Assembly (NCBI RefSeq): GCF_050948175.1
Contig: NW_027490463.1
Location: 124,001 to 188,000, forward strand
DNA from: Xylocopa sonorina
Lineage: Eukaryota > Arthropoda > Insecta > Hymenoptera > Apidae
Direction: 5' to 3'
Length of the DNA stretch: 64,000 nt
The notes beneath the pieces were generated by a model. The model was not told the DNA's origin, made no database searches, and was given only the letters and a program-made list of their open reading frames with translations. A program made the translations under genes and the position numbers. This document shows positions 1-8,760 of the stretch, piece by piece (position 1 is the first letter of the stretch; every line of letters starts with the position of its first letter).

Positions 1-24
1 CTTCGGCGGCTTTTTACCGCTGTT

Positions 25-297
25 TTGAGGACGGGGACCTTCCCACCTCGGTGGCGTTTTGGACGCCTGGTCCTCCTGAAGAAGGAGGGCCGGGACGCGG
101 AGTCTCCCTCCGCATACCGGCCCATTGTGCTCCTGGATGAGGTGGGGAAGCTCTACGAACGCATCGTGGCTTACCGCCTCTCCAGACACCTGTCGCGTGA
201 TGGACCCGATCTGGCCGAGTGCCAGTTCGGCTTTAGGGGTGGGCGGTCCACGGTGGACGCTCCCTTACGGGCTCGGCCACTTCCAGGGGAGGGTTAG
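25..297 (+). pseudogene. LINE reverse transcriptase, fingers region (fragment)
   Basis: The frame carries the fingers of a LINE reverse transcriptase: an LLKKEG segment, then AYRPIVLLDEVGKLYERIVAYRL, of which the RPI and GKLxExIV parts are characteristic, then QFGFRGGRSTVDA. This is the RT region that lines up template and primer. The frame is already open at the window edge, so the ATG at 25 is internal and not a true start. Coding sense shifts frame close to 295-310, where the next block picks up with RT motif A. RT identity is sure. Assignment to the R1 clade rests on this motif spacing and on the downstream knuckle. Confidence 0.8.
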
Positions 298-308
298 CAT
301 TAGTCATA

Positions 309-1031
309 TCTTTAGATATTAACAATGCATTTAATACCCTCTCCTGGGAGGCCATCCGCAGGGGACTCGAATCGCATCGAGTCCCCATGTACCTGTGGGT
401 GGCGATCGGGTCGTACCTGCGCGGCAGGTGTATCGAGTACATGGGGCGATATGGTATCCACCATCGGAGGGAGATCAGCCGCGGCATACCCCAGGGGTCT
501 GTGTTGAGACCATTGTTATGGAACCTGGGGTATGACACGGCTCTGCGTATCCTCCTCCCCACAGGCGTCAGCATCGTCTGCTATGCAGACGACACGATGC
601 TGATTGCCTGTGGGAGTACACCGGGGAGGATCGTCCGACGCGCCGAGGCGGGATTAGCCCTCGTGGCTTCCCGGGTCCGGAGTCTGGGTCTGGAATTAGC
701 ACCTCACAAGACGGAGGCAATGTGGTTCCTCGACCATAACCGCCGCCTCCGTTCTTGCGGGGAGCGGTCACTAGCCCAGCCTCTGGTCCGGATAGGTAAC
801 GTCGGCATCCAGGTGGTAGACGGGATAAAGTATCTCGGGCTCCACCAGGACGGCTCTTGGAGTTTTGAGCGCCATTTCTCGCTACTGGCCCCCAGGTTGG
901 AACGTATGGCGGCTAATCTCGGCCGTCTTTTGCCCAACCTGGGAGGTCCAGACGGGAGGGTTCGTCGCCTTTATGCGGGCATCGTACGAGCATGGCCCTA
1001 TACGGGGCTCCAGTGTGGGCAGACGATCTGA
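309..1031 (+). pseudogene. LINE reverse transcriptase, palm region
   Basis: This is the catalytic palm of the LINE reverse transcriptase, which copies element RNA at the chromosomal target. Motif A reads SLDINNAFNT from about 309, with the first catalytic Asp. Motif B reads RGIPQGSV near 479-502. Motif C reads CYADDT near 580-597, with both catalytic Asp residues intact. The family segments SLGLELAPHKTEA and IKYLGLHQDGSWSFERHF follow. An in-frame ATG at 387 opens a 214-codon stretch, but the motif A codons upstream show that it is internal. The frame is lost near 990-1000, where the reading continues in another frame as MALYGAPVW. The active-site motifs are intact although the reading frame is broken. 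Confidence 0.85.
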
Positions 1032-1360
1032 TGGTCAGCCGTCGCAGCAAGCAATTGCTGCGAAGTGTTTGGCGGCGGCTAGCCATCAGAGTCATCAGGG
1101 GATACCGCACGGTGTCCTATGAGGCGGCGACAACTCTGGCGGGGCTACCACCGTTAGAGCTCCTGGCGGCTGCGGATGCCTATGTTTATAGGCAGCTACG
1201 CGGTCGCCAGGATGACTCGGCCCCGCCAGAGTTAGTGAGAGAGGCGCTCAAGCTCCAAGCTCGGCGGTCTGTTTTGAATACGTGGCGGGAGCTACTCAAC
1301 TCCCGCCACGGAAGTAATAGGACCGCCGGGCGGTTCTGCCCATCTTGTCAAGATGGGTAG
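992..1360 (+). pseudogene. LINE RT thumb and connector fragment
   Basis: This continues the palm block in a different frame. It opens with MALYGAPVWAD, the standard R1-clade segment after the palm, then a basic helix (SRRSKQLLRSVWRRLAIRVIRG), then YRTVSYEAATTLAGLPPLELLA. The last segment recurs as VSFKAVTTLAGFPPLELLA in the second SART-like copy at 45.7 kb, which shows one family. It ends at an in-frame stop just before the zinc-knuckle block starts in yet another frame. The overlap with the neighbouring blocks is a sign of frameshifts and does not indicate separate genes. Confidence 0.75.
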
Positions 1361-1686
1361 ACCGCAGCCATGGCCGGCTTACCTTCCGGACCATGCAGGT
1401 GCTCACCGGGCATGGATGCTTCGGTGAGTACCTGCGTCGGATCGGCAGGGAAGTCACGGGAGAATGTCACCATTGTGACGGACCCGGAGACACGGCGCAG
1501 CACACGCTGGAGTGGTGTCCAGCGTGGGAGATGCTGCGTTGTGATCTCCGGGCAGTTATAGGCCACGACCTTGTCCCTGCCATCCGTCGTCAAGCGGATG
1601 GTGGTGGACCAGAGGTCGTGGCGGGCGATGACGGCCTTCTGCGAGGCCGTCATAAAGATCAAGGAGGACGCCGAGAGGGCTCGTGA
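1345..1686 (+). pseudogene. LINE C-terminal CCHC zinc-knuckle region
   Basis: This is the C-terminal tail of the LINE ORF2. It holds TFRTMQVLTGHGCFGEYLRRIG followed by a CCHC knuckle, C-H-H-C-D-G-P-G-D-T-A-Q-H-T-L-E-W-C, that is Cx2Cx8Hx4C. A knuckle of this spacing after the RT is a hallmark of R1-clade elements, where it is thought to bind element RNA. Coding sense runs out near 1690, where the folded 3' UTR starts. The frame differs from that of the preceding block. Confidence 0.75.
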
Positions 1687-1787
1687 GCGATTCGATCCGT
1701 AATCGTCGTCCACCTTGACGGCTGGAGGAGCCTCCATAAGCCCCTCCAACACGTTTTAATTTTATCGCATTTGCGACGCGAGATGAT

Positions 1788-2165
1788 GGACGACTTCCCG
1801 CGGGGGGAAAACCACACTTCGGTGTGGTCATACCCCATGTCTTTGCGCGGGAAGTCGTCCAGGGGGAAGTTGCAGACCATGACAGGTGGGGGCCTGTCAT
1901 GGTCATTGCACGCAGCTTCCCCCGTGGTGGCGGCGACTCCAGCGTGGCCCTGGAGTCGTCGAGGAGATGTTTCTCCAAGTGTTGGAGCATGGGCTGCACT
2001 TGGCATTGTACAAGTGCCGCATGGGGATCTTGGCGCTGGGAGGGAACCGGTAGCGTTCATTTTGAGATCCCGGTTCCCTCCCAGGAGCGCCAATGGTGGC
2101 CACTGTGGGGTTTATAGCCGGTAGGAGTCCGGCATAACCCCGGAGTCCCCCCCAGGACTCCGGGG
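1788..2165 (+). other. 3' UTR with a chain of stem-loops
   Basis: At least six consecutive perfect or near-perfect stems can be read. They are 1788-1802 with 1846-1860, enclosing a 7-bp stem with a TTCG tetraloop at 1811-1828; 1862-1872 with 1912-1923, enclosing 1875-1886 with 1893-1904; 1934-1942 with 1950-1958; 1996-2002 with 2011-2017; 2030-2050 with 2070-2092; and 2138-2148 with 2155-2165. They fill the 3' UTR almost without gaps. In SART-type LINEs the 3' UTR RNA is known to be recognised by the element's own RT, so a recognition role is plausible here. That function is inferred. Confidence 0.75.
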
Positions 2166-2198
2166 TATCCATGATGGATTTTCCCGCGTAAGAAAAAA

Positions 2199-2222
2199 GG
2201 TTAGGTTAGGTTAGGTTAGGTT
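2199..2222 (+). repeat. Telomere-type TTAGG repeats
   Basis: GGTTAGG units run directly on from the LINE A-tract, four to five perfect copies. TTAGG is the canonical telomere repeat of most insects. The perfect units and the exact junction fit target DNA kept when the LINE inserted into a telomere-type array. Confidence 0.9.
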
Positions 2223-2239
2223 CCTCCCAAGGGGGGGGG

Positions 2240-2450
2240 GGTGGTTCTACCTCCCAGGAGCCACCGCCAGTTCTGGACGTGGTACGGGGGGATGCGTCCC
2301 CGGGATCCCATAGCTCGGCAGGGGTGGTGTTGCCCCTGTCGTAATACCGTAAAACCGGTGGTCATGTCTCACCGGAGCGGGGGGCTTGCCTTCATTGGCC
2401 GGCCCGCGAGGGGATAAACCTCTATAAAAAGTCCCTAGCCTCAAGCTGCG
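2240..2450 (+). mobile_element. 5' UTR fragment of a second SART-like LINE
   Basis: This stretch aligns with 44060-44250, the 5' region of the SART-like LINE at 43.8 kb. Shared segments include GTGGTACGGGG, GGGGTGGTGTT, CCCCTGTCGTAATACCGTAAA and GGGGATAAA followed by TATAAAAAGT. It sits just after the 3' end of the first LINE and the TTAGG repeats, in the same orientation. That gives the head-to-tail LINE-TTAGG-LINE order known for telomeric SART and TRAS arrays. It breaks off at about 2450, where an LTR-like sequence begins. A C-rich then 11-G run (2225-2241) precedes it. Confidence 0.75.
2423..2429 (+). promoter_or_regulatory. TATA-like box in LINE 5' region
   Basis: TATAAAA lies in a conserved context (ATAAACCTCTATAAAAAGT). 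The same context recurs at 44219-44225. Conservation between two copies suggests an element promoter. Activity is inferred. Confidence 0.35.
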
Positions 2451-2451
2451 G

Positions 2452-3536
2452 TCGAGCCTTTTGTTTCGGATTGCTGCACATTCGCGTCTAATTTCAGCAG
2501 ACTGGATACGACTCGGGTAAGCGGCGATCCGCTCTAGCCTGTCGGTCCAGAGAGTGAAATGTCGACGTTATTTGCACTGAGTCTCACGTATGTGTCAGCG
2601 AAGCTAAGCGGCGGTCCGCTCTAACCAGCTGATTACCAATGATCGACTAACGATTAGAATGAATGTAGAATGCCCACACATTGACTCGTGGAAGAACTCG
2701 TAGGTTAAGAATGAAGTTAAAGGAGGTTATCAATAACTGAACTTGTAGTTATGAGGTAAAATCAAAGTATATATTGTATTAATCCTAAGCTTACACTGTA
2801 CTTTCCCTAATACTAAATTAAAATTAGGTTTAATTGTTTAGAATTAGAACTAGAACTAAACTCGATGAATTGAATTGAATTTGAAAATTAGAATGGAAGT
2901 AGAAACACTTCTGATTGAGGCGGATAATAGCCCGCAAGCATCGAAGCTGTCTAATGATCAGCTTGCAACGAGGCCCGTAGTAGACTGAATCTCAGATCGC
3001 GGATCCGCGACATCCTTAGGTCGCGTCGCGCGCGAGTCACTCGACCCCAAAGTGGGGCGGACGGTCGTCCCGCGGAGTGGGATGGACGGTCGTGCGCGTT
3101 CGATGTGAGCGACGAGCGTCTGACGCTCGCTCGGGCGCTCTGCTTATTTCCTATTTTCGTTAAATACGCTCCTAAAATTAGGATTACACATAAGATGCCA
3201 TATGCTAGCTTGTGAGTGCTGTGTCCTGTTTGTACATCGAGTGCAGTGTGCTTAAAATCGAGGATTTGCATAGTTTTAATTATAACAGTATGTAAAGTAC
3301 GGATACGGGTGCGTAAGGACGGACTCCTCTTCATAGTACGTGCAATGGTCTTTGTGGCAGGTACGCGTCGTGACACGATCATGTGGTCCAACACCACTGG
3401 TGCGAGTGTGGTTGCCATAGCTCGGCAATCGGTCTGTGTTACCTTGTGTCGGTATGCTAGCCTCTGCAATCGCGGCCGGCGGTGTGCGCCCCTTTGCCGG
3501 GGGTGCAGAAGGCACCGCATTGTTAGACGGACGTCA
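2452..3536 (+). mobile_element. Truncated LTR-like sequence, copy 1
   Basis: This is homologous to the complete LTR-like unit at 52437-54055 (opposite strand) and to 20915-21834. Shared blocks include the twice-occurring AAGCGG..CCGCTCTA motif followed by GGTCCAGAGA (2518-2640), GCGGATCCGCGAC at 2998, a GATTACACATAA segment near 3180, and the end GACGTCA at 3530-3536. Some 480 bp of the 5' end, including the TATA box, is missing. The right end abuts satellite at the same satellite position as copy 2. No coding sequence is supported here. Confidence 0.6.
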
Positions 3537-4455
3537 CAGTAATATCAATGCAACGTGTTATGCATATCTCGTCTACACTACAAAAAAATGTAAATGACAC
3601 ACTTCCTTGCAACGGTACAGCGTTTCTAGTTGTCTACATATCGAAGCAATAGAGTTCTAATGCTTCTTAAAACGCGATATCGCATCTCATTTCTATGTTT
3701 CATGATAAGATATAATATTCTTTACGAAGTGTTATGTATACCTCGCCTAAGCTTCAAATGAATGTAAATACCACATTTCCTTGCTAGAAAGCAGCGGTTC
3801 CAGATGTCTACGTATCGGAGCAATGGAGTTGTATTGCTTCTTAAAACGCGATATCGCATCCCATTTCTATGTTTTATGATAAGATATAATTTTCTTTTTG
3901 CGAAGTGTTATGTTTACCTCGTCTGGACTTCAAAAGAATATAAATGCCACACCTTCTTGCAAGGAAATGCGTTTCCATATGTCTACGTATCGAAGAAATA
4001 GAGTTGTAATGCTTCTTTAAGCGCGATATCGAATCTCATTTCTATGTTTTATGATAAGATATAATATTATTTGCGAAGTGTTATGTATACATCGTCCGCA
4101 CTTCAAAAGAATGTAAATCCCACACTTCCTTGCTACGGAATAGCGTTTGTAGATATCTAGGTATCGAAGGAATAGAGTTCTGGTGCTTCGTAGATCGTAA
4201 TATCGCATCTTATGTCTATGTCTCATGTAAGATGTAATGTCCAATGCAACGCGTTATGTATATTCCGTCAACGCTTCAAAGGAATGTAATTCCCACACTT
4301 CTTTGGAACGGAATAGCGACCCTAGATGTATACATTTCGAAGCTATAGTGTCCTAATGTTTCATAAAACTCGATATCGCTTCTCACTTCAATGTTTAATG
4401 TTAGATGTAATATTCAATTCAACGCGTTATGTTGATCTCTTCTACACTTCAAAGA
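3537..4455 (+). repeat. ~174-bp satellite, subfamily A, forward
   Basis: Tandem monomers recur every 173-178 bp: the GCGATATCG box falls at about 3674, 3848, 4023 and 4196. Other constant parts of subfamily A are TTTCATGATAAGATATAAT, CGAAGTGTTATGTATAC, GAATGTAAATGCCACAC, and GTCTACGTATCGAAGCAATA. Monomers differ visibly from one another. Near 4450 they grade into subfamily B. The nucleosome-size unit is typical of centromeric or pericentromeric satellites. Confidence 0.9.
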
Positions 4456-5185
4456 ATGTGAACCCTACACTCCCTTGCAGAGGGATAGTGTTTTAAGATG
4501 TCTGCTTTTCGAAGCAATAGAGTCCCAGTGCTTCGATGTATGTCAGTAGATTTTCATGCTCCGTAGATCTCATTATGCTTATGTGCTTTTACTCTTCAAA
4601 AGTATGTAAATTCTACAGTTCCGTGCAACAGGGGGGGGGGGGGGGGGGGGCACAATGTGTCTACGATTCAAAGCGATGGAGTTCTAATGCTCGATGTACT
4701 GCGATTTCGCAGCCCACTCCATCGTTCCAAAGTAAGTAAGCTGTATTCTTCTATGCATTGAGTTATGCCTGTCTGCTTCTTCAATTTGAAGGAATGTGAA
4801 TTCTACAGTTCTATGCAACTAGATGGCGCTTTATAGTGTCTGCGCGACAAAGCAGTAGATTTCTGATGCTCCATGTAATGCAATGGGACATCTCATTTCA
4901 GCTGTTGAATATAAGTAAGATGGAATCCTCTATGCATAGCACTATGCTTATGTGATATTATACTTCGTTAGAGTGTGAAGTCCACAGTTCCATGCAACTA
5001 GATGGCGCTATAATGGGACTGCTTGTCAATGCAATAGAGTTCCAGTGCAGTATGCAATGCGATGGCGCAACTCATTTCAGCGTTTCATAGTAAGTAAGCA
5101 GTATTTTCTATGCGTTCCATTATGCCTATGTGATTCTGCATTTCAAAAGAATGTGGATTCTATTTATCCCTGCAACGCGATGGCG
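4455..5185 (+). repeat. ~174-bp satellite, subfamily B, forward
   Basis: This is a diverged but alignable relative of subfamily A. Typical parts are GCGATGGCGCATCTCATTTC, CAAAGTAAGTAAGCTGTA, CTATGCATAGCATTATGCTT, GAATGTGAATTCTACAGTTC and CATGCAACGGGATGGCGCTT. About four monomers are present. The first holds a 20-base G run at 4631-4650. Confidence 0.85.
4631..4650 (+). repeat. Poly-G run (20 G)
   Basis: Twenty consecutive G lie inside a B satellite monomer whose sister copies have only a few G here. This could form a G-quadruplex or be an assembly-length artefact. Confidence 0.9.
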
Positions 5186-5190
5186 AGAGC

Positions 5191-5907
5191 TTATTCGCTA
5201 AAGCGTCCCATTTTCATGCTGCATTTCTTGTATCGCATATTGTATATTGTATCTTATATCGAGAAGTGGACGGCGGTCCACGGTGATCTGCGGCGTGTTA
5301 CGTAATTTCCCGTAGCTCTTGTTAGTTAAACCCACGTCAAGGCCATAAATAATGAAGCCGTGACTTCAGTATCCCACGACTCGAGTGTGTAGTAGTCGAG
5401 AGGAGGAGCATTTCGAAGTTTCGAGGGTTGTTCTGTCCCGGGTTTCCCCGGGTTGCGTAGTCCATTAGTTTTTGCTACTTCCTGAGTAGCTGGCGCCCAA
5501 AAAGTCCCAGCCTCGCAGCTTCGAAATACCCCCTGGTTAGGCAATTATCTTGTTCTTTTACTTTGCGTTGGCGAATCCGCGGAAAGTGTAAGCACGCGCA
5601 TATTTTGTACACCTACCTAACACCGGATTAAAACTGTTATATACCCCTTATTACTGGTATAATTACCCCTTCTTGAAATTCTCCTTCTTTCGACTACGTC
5701 TAGACGAATGCGCAAATTCGGTTTGCGGGATACTGAACTCACCACTTCTTTTTATATTGCCTCAACGCGGAATTACTAATAAGGACTACTAACTGTTACG
5801 CGGTACGCCACGAATGACCGGGGATCACCACCCGTTATATGATATAAAATACAATACATAATATCAAAAATGCGGCAGGAAAAACGGGACGCTTTAGTGT
5901 ATATGGA
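5191..5907. mobile_element. ~0.7-kb element with inverted termini (MITE-like)
   Basis: The left end (CTAAAGCGTCCCATTTTCAT from about 5196) recurs inverted at the right end near 5850-5905 (CTAAAGCGTCCCGTTTTTCC on the minus strand). The AT-rich sequence inside the termini also matches, so the inverted arms are about 60-100 bp long and imperfect. An inner inverted pair, TTTCGAAG(N3)CGAGG, lies near 5426 and 5515. Part of the interior (5395-5700) recurs at 56787-57070. No transposase frame is visible, so a non-autonomous DNA transposon is the simplest reading. No clear target-site duplication was found. Confidence 0.5.
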
Positions 5908-5942
5908 CTCACGCTCTCTTTTTTAGGCTCCTGAATGCTGAT

Positions 5943-5991
5943 TCCCTCTCTCTCTCTTTCTCTCTCTCTCTCCCCCCCTCTCTCTCTCTCT
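5943..5991 (+). repeat. (CT)n microsatellite
   Basis: CT dinucleotides interrupted by short C runs and single T insertions. Confidence 0.9.
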
Positions 5992-6059
5992 GATTTACTT
6001 TCTCTCGTTCTCAAAACCGCTAGTTTATCAAATCCGGCTCGTCGCTTGCTAACTCGCTC

Positions 6060-6360
6060 GCTCAATGAATCCACTGGTGGTCCTCGGATCACCTAGATCC
6101 TCCTTAGGGCTCCTTGGTGGGATAGGCTGTACGCTTCGGTATTGTTCGGGGCATCGATCGGTGGATTTCGGGGATCTTCTCTTCTCGCCCCCTCGGGTGT
6201 CTCTAAGGGGGGGGGGGGGGGGGGGTCCTCCTGATCATTTGAACTGCGGTGCGTATCGCGCGCCGCGCTTTCCACGACTCACCTGCAGGTCCGCTGCACT
6301 CTTGAACTTCTCTTTTAGTGTGTTCAGGGGGGGAGGAGGTCCTTCTCACACCTAAAAACC
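6060..6360. repeat. Block E, copy 1
   Basis: GC-rich block repeated inverted at 56480-56780. Both share GGTGGTCCTCGG, GTATTGTTCGGGGC, CCCCTCGGGTGTCTCT, and TCCTCCTRATCATTTGAAYTG. A forward reading frame (MNxLVVLGSP...) is open in both copies, but low complexity and the G-run weaken a coding call. Its G-run at 6207-6225 (19 G) corresponds to only a short G stretch in the other copy. Confidence 0.55.
6207..6225 (+). repeat. Poly-G run (19 G)
   Basis: Nineteen consecutive G lie in block E. The inverted copy near 56580 has a short interrupted run at the same place. Confidence 0.9.
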
Positions 6361-6572
6361 ATCCTATGCGTCTCCATGGACGATGGCAGCGGTCATATCT
6401 TCGCAGGGCCTTGGATAATATCCCTTGGATTTAAGGTTTTTCTTCTCTTACTCACTAAAGAATCTGGGGATTACAAATTTGAGCATTCAATAACAAAAGT
6501 GCATTACATATATAATGTTACATGTAACAAAAGTAGAAGACCAAAATATCATACGTAAGTAGAATCCATAAT

Positions 6573-6815
6573 GTGGACATAGAGATACAGAACCGGCAAA
6601 AATTCCAAACAGTAATTAACAAAATTCAAAAAGGGGGAGTGAAAATCCACCTCCTTGACGATGATAGAAAACAAGTCTGCCTCATGCACTACAATATCCC
6701 AAACAACCAGCGATTGGCACGCCAAGGACAACAGATGGAACGAATTCCGTGGCAGAACTGTGCAAAGACAATGCCCCTACTCAGCTCTCGTAACGGCATA
6801 CTCTCAGTACTGTGA
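6573..6815 (+). pseudogene. Conserved short frame VKIHLLDDD, block D
   Basis: An 80-codon frame contains VKIHLLDDDRKQVCLMHYNI and NNQRLARQ. Nearly the same words are read in D2 (about 29258-29345) and D4 (about 59660-59757), where the frame ends at a stop right after RLARQ. D3 has a one-base deletion. The opposite strand is also open in D1 (6549-6731), so the coding strand is uncertain. I recognise no family. It may be an exon remnant of the gene whose membrane and coiled-coil exons lie upstream on the same strand in D2 and D4. Confidence 0.3.
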
Positions 6816-7270
6816 CGACACGCGTATCACGGCACTATTAATGCACCGCGATATAGCACACGGGCTACACGGTCGTGGCAATGACACTATCAGCTGACCA
6901 TAGCTACATGCGTGCTAGTGGCGTAGGCTGATATTTACTAATGGGAAAACTGATTCCATAAAAATTATAAGCGAATATGAAAAATGACTAAACCAAGCAA
7001 TTTATTTATTTTGATTCCAAAATAGATACACCGGCACGAAATAAAGATGTAAGAACTCGATTTAATTATTTTCTATAAACTAGCTCAATACGGCGATTTT
7101 TTCGATAAAGTCGTTAATTACTTTATCATAAAAATATATACATTTATTTTATATATATTTTTCTCAATTCATCGTTACAAATTCATGCAATTGAGGGCTA
7201 TATTAAATACGATGATAACATGTTACTTAAGAAACTGCACAAGATGATGCTAGGGACGCAACAGCATGCA

Positions 7271-7330
7271 TTTTTATTTTATAAGTAATATTTTATTTTA
7301 TAAGTAATATTTTATTTTATAAATAATATT
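7271..7330 (+). repeat. 19-bp AT-rich tandem repeat
   Basis: Three copies of TTTTATTTTATAAGTAATA occur in a row, the last slightly changed. D2 and D4 hold fewer or decayed units at the same place. Confidence 0.8.
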
Positions 7331-8033
7331 TTTAGTTTATGACAGGTTGAAAGAAATATATATGACTCTCTTAATAACTATAAATATTGGAAAACAACTA
7401 TCAAAATGTCTGTCAATACTCATATGTTGAACATCTAGTGACATCTAACGGTTTTAATGTGTATGAAACCACAGATTCCCCATTACCAAATATGACCCAA
7501 CGTCATTGCTGAGAAGATTCATGAATTGAGCGATGACACATGTTTCACGATGGTGCTGGCGCTGCGCGATTCTTACGGCGTTTTATGTTAGTCTAGAACG
7601 TGCTGGTTACACGTTCTCACATTTTAACTAACGAATCCAGTCACAGATGGTTACGGATCAACTGACACTCCTCCGAAGTGACAATATAGTGTCGGTATGG
7701 TGTCGCCACAATTTTGCCGTTTGTTATCTTGGATGCTTTTTAGAGCATTACGCGGAATTGAATTTATGCATAACTGCATAGAAACGATATCATATACTTT
7801 CATAATCAATGCGATATAAGAATATAAAACGAAGATCTATCCACTCGTACCAAGAGTAAAGATAGTGTTTGACACTCAAGGTTCGTTGTAAATTACAATC
7901 AAGCAGTCAATATATCAAATCACAGCACATAGTAAATCACTGAAAGTATAAAGATAGAAATAGTAAGAAAAACATATTTATTTGTTATATGTTTATAAAT
8001 TCAAATTTAAAAGTCCAATTCACATTTAATATA

Positions 8034-8186
8034 TTATTGTTTAACAAGGTGATTTAATGTTGTTTCAAATAGGCGTGGAGAACTAGCTGGTACTTCTGCC
8101 AATGTAATTTCATTTCTGCTGCATACAGTAAAAACACATTTGCAATCTAAGCAAGGTTTCGTTAGAACTGGTGGATTTTCCAAATT
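8034..8186 (-). pseudogene. Conserved C-terminal frame ending LNHLVKQ, D1 copy
   Basis: On the minus strand the frame reads NLENPP, KPCLDCKCVF, RNEITLAEVPASS and RLFETTLNHLVKQ before a stop. It is read in all D copies: D3 49005-49155, D4 61081-61233, and partly in D2 30673-30760. The residue differences are mild. Just upstream, three copies also share a further frame (CCICLSPGAEP) that runs into the same TTC-TAA stop, so that stop predates the duplications or the two parts are separate exons. I do not recognise the family. The four cysteines suggest metal binding, but this is weak. Confidence 0.4.
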
Positions 8187-8694
8187 TTAGAAAGAGATAA
8201 TGGCAGTAGTAGTTGGTTCAGCGCCAGGTGATAAACATATACAACAAGCAATGCAACGAAAACAGATTTAAAATGTTCAAGATTATATAAATTTAAACTA
8301 TTACACTTTTATAATCCATGTAGCGTTTCTGTGCTTTGTAACTTATAAAGAATCTTAAGAATGTAACGCCATGTAAAGAAGTTTGGAAACAAAGAAAGCA
8401 GACCTTAATCTCAGATAAAGGAACCTTGGATCTGTTGTATATCGTGGTTACCGGCGTGCTGTGTTAAGGGATATGTCATTCGGTTTTAATTTTCTAAACG
8501 AGAACAATTCAAATAAATCTGGAGTCGACATATTGGAAGAAAAATTCTTCCAGTGAAAAATGCTGTATGCAGTGCACGAGCAGCTTCACATCTCCTTAAT
8601 ATTCTACAGAAAATCTTATGCTATTTTATTCGATTTACAAGAATCGAAACCATGAAACATATTATGTGGTATTTCTGTAACTGCTATCATATAC

Positions 8695-8760
8695 ACACGT
8701 GCGCGCGTTCATACAGACACGAGCGCGCGCGCGCGCACACATCTACACACACGGACATAC
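8695..8760 (+). repeat. Alternating CA/CG tract
   Basis: ACACACG, GCGCGCG and CACACA runs alternate purine and pyrimidine, a pattern prone to form Z-DNA. D3 (48483-48510) and D4 (61705-61745) carry CA/TG versions at the same place. Confidence 0.85.

Larger units (their letters stand above)
1..2198 (+). mobile_element. SART-like R1-clade non-LTR retrotransposon, 3' half
   Basis: The 3' portion of a LINE enters from the left window edge. In order it holds reverse transcriptase fingers, palm and thumb, a C-terminal zinc knuckle, a ~500-bp folded 3' UTR, and a short A-tract at 2192-2198 that runs directly into GGTTAGG repeats. The RT motifs and the knuckle after RT are typical of the R1 clade. 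A sense strand that ends in A then GGTTAGG is the orientation known for SART elements, which insert in insect telomeric repeats. The coding part needs at least three frame changes (near 300, 1000 and 1350), so this copy is dead. The endonuclease and ORF1 would lie outside the window. The same family recurs at 43.8-46.4 kb. Confidence 0.85.

Noticed and set aside
1348..2172. Long minus-strand frames over the first LINE
   Set aside because: They are shadows of GC-rich plus-strand coding and of the folded 3' UTR, without family motifs.
2951..3542. Arginine-rich frames on both strands
   Set aside because: They fall in the LTR-like repeat and differ in frame from the other two copies.
3537..5185. 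Satellite as a CRISPR array or as genes
   Set aside because: The unit is ~174 bp without separate spacers, it is insect DNA, and the small frames in it differ between monomers.
5935..6092. Glu/Arg-rich minus-strand protein
   Set aside because: It is a translation of the (CT)n microsatellite.
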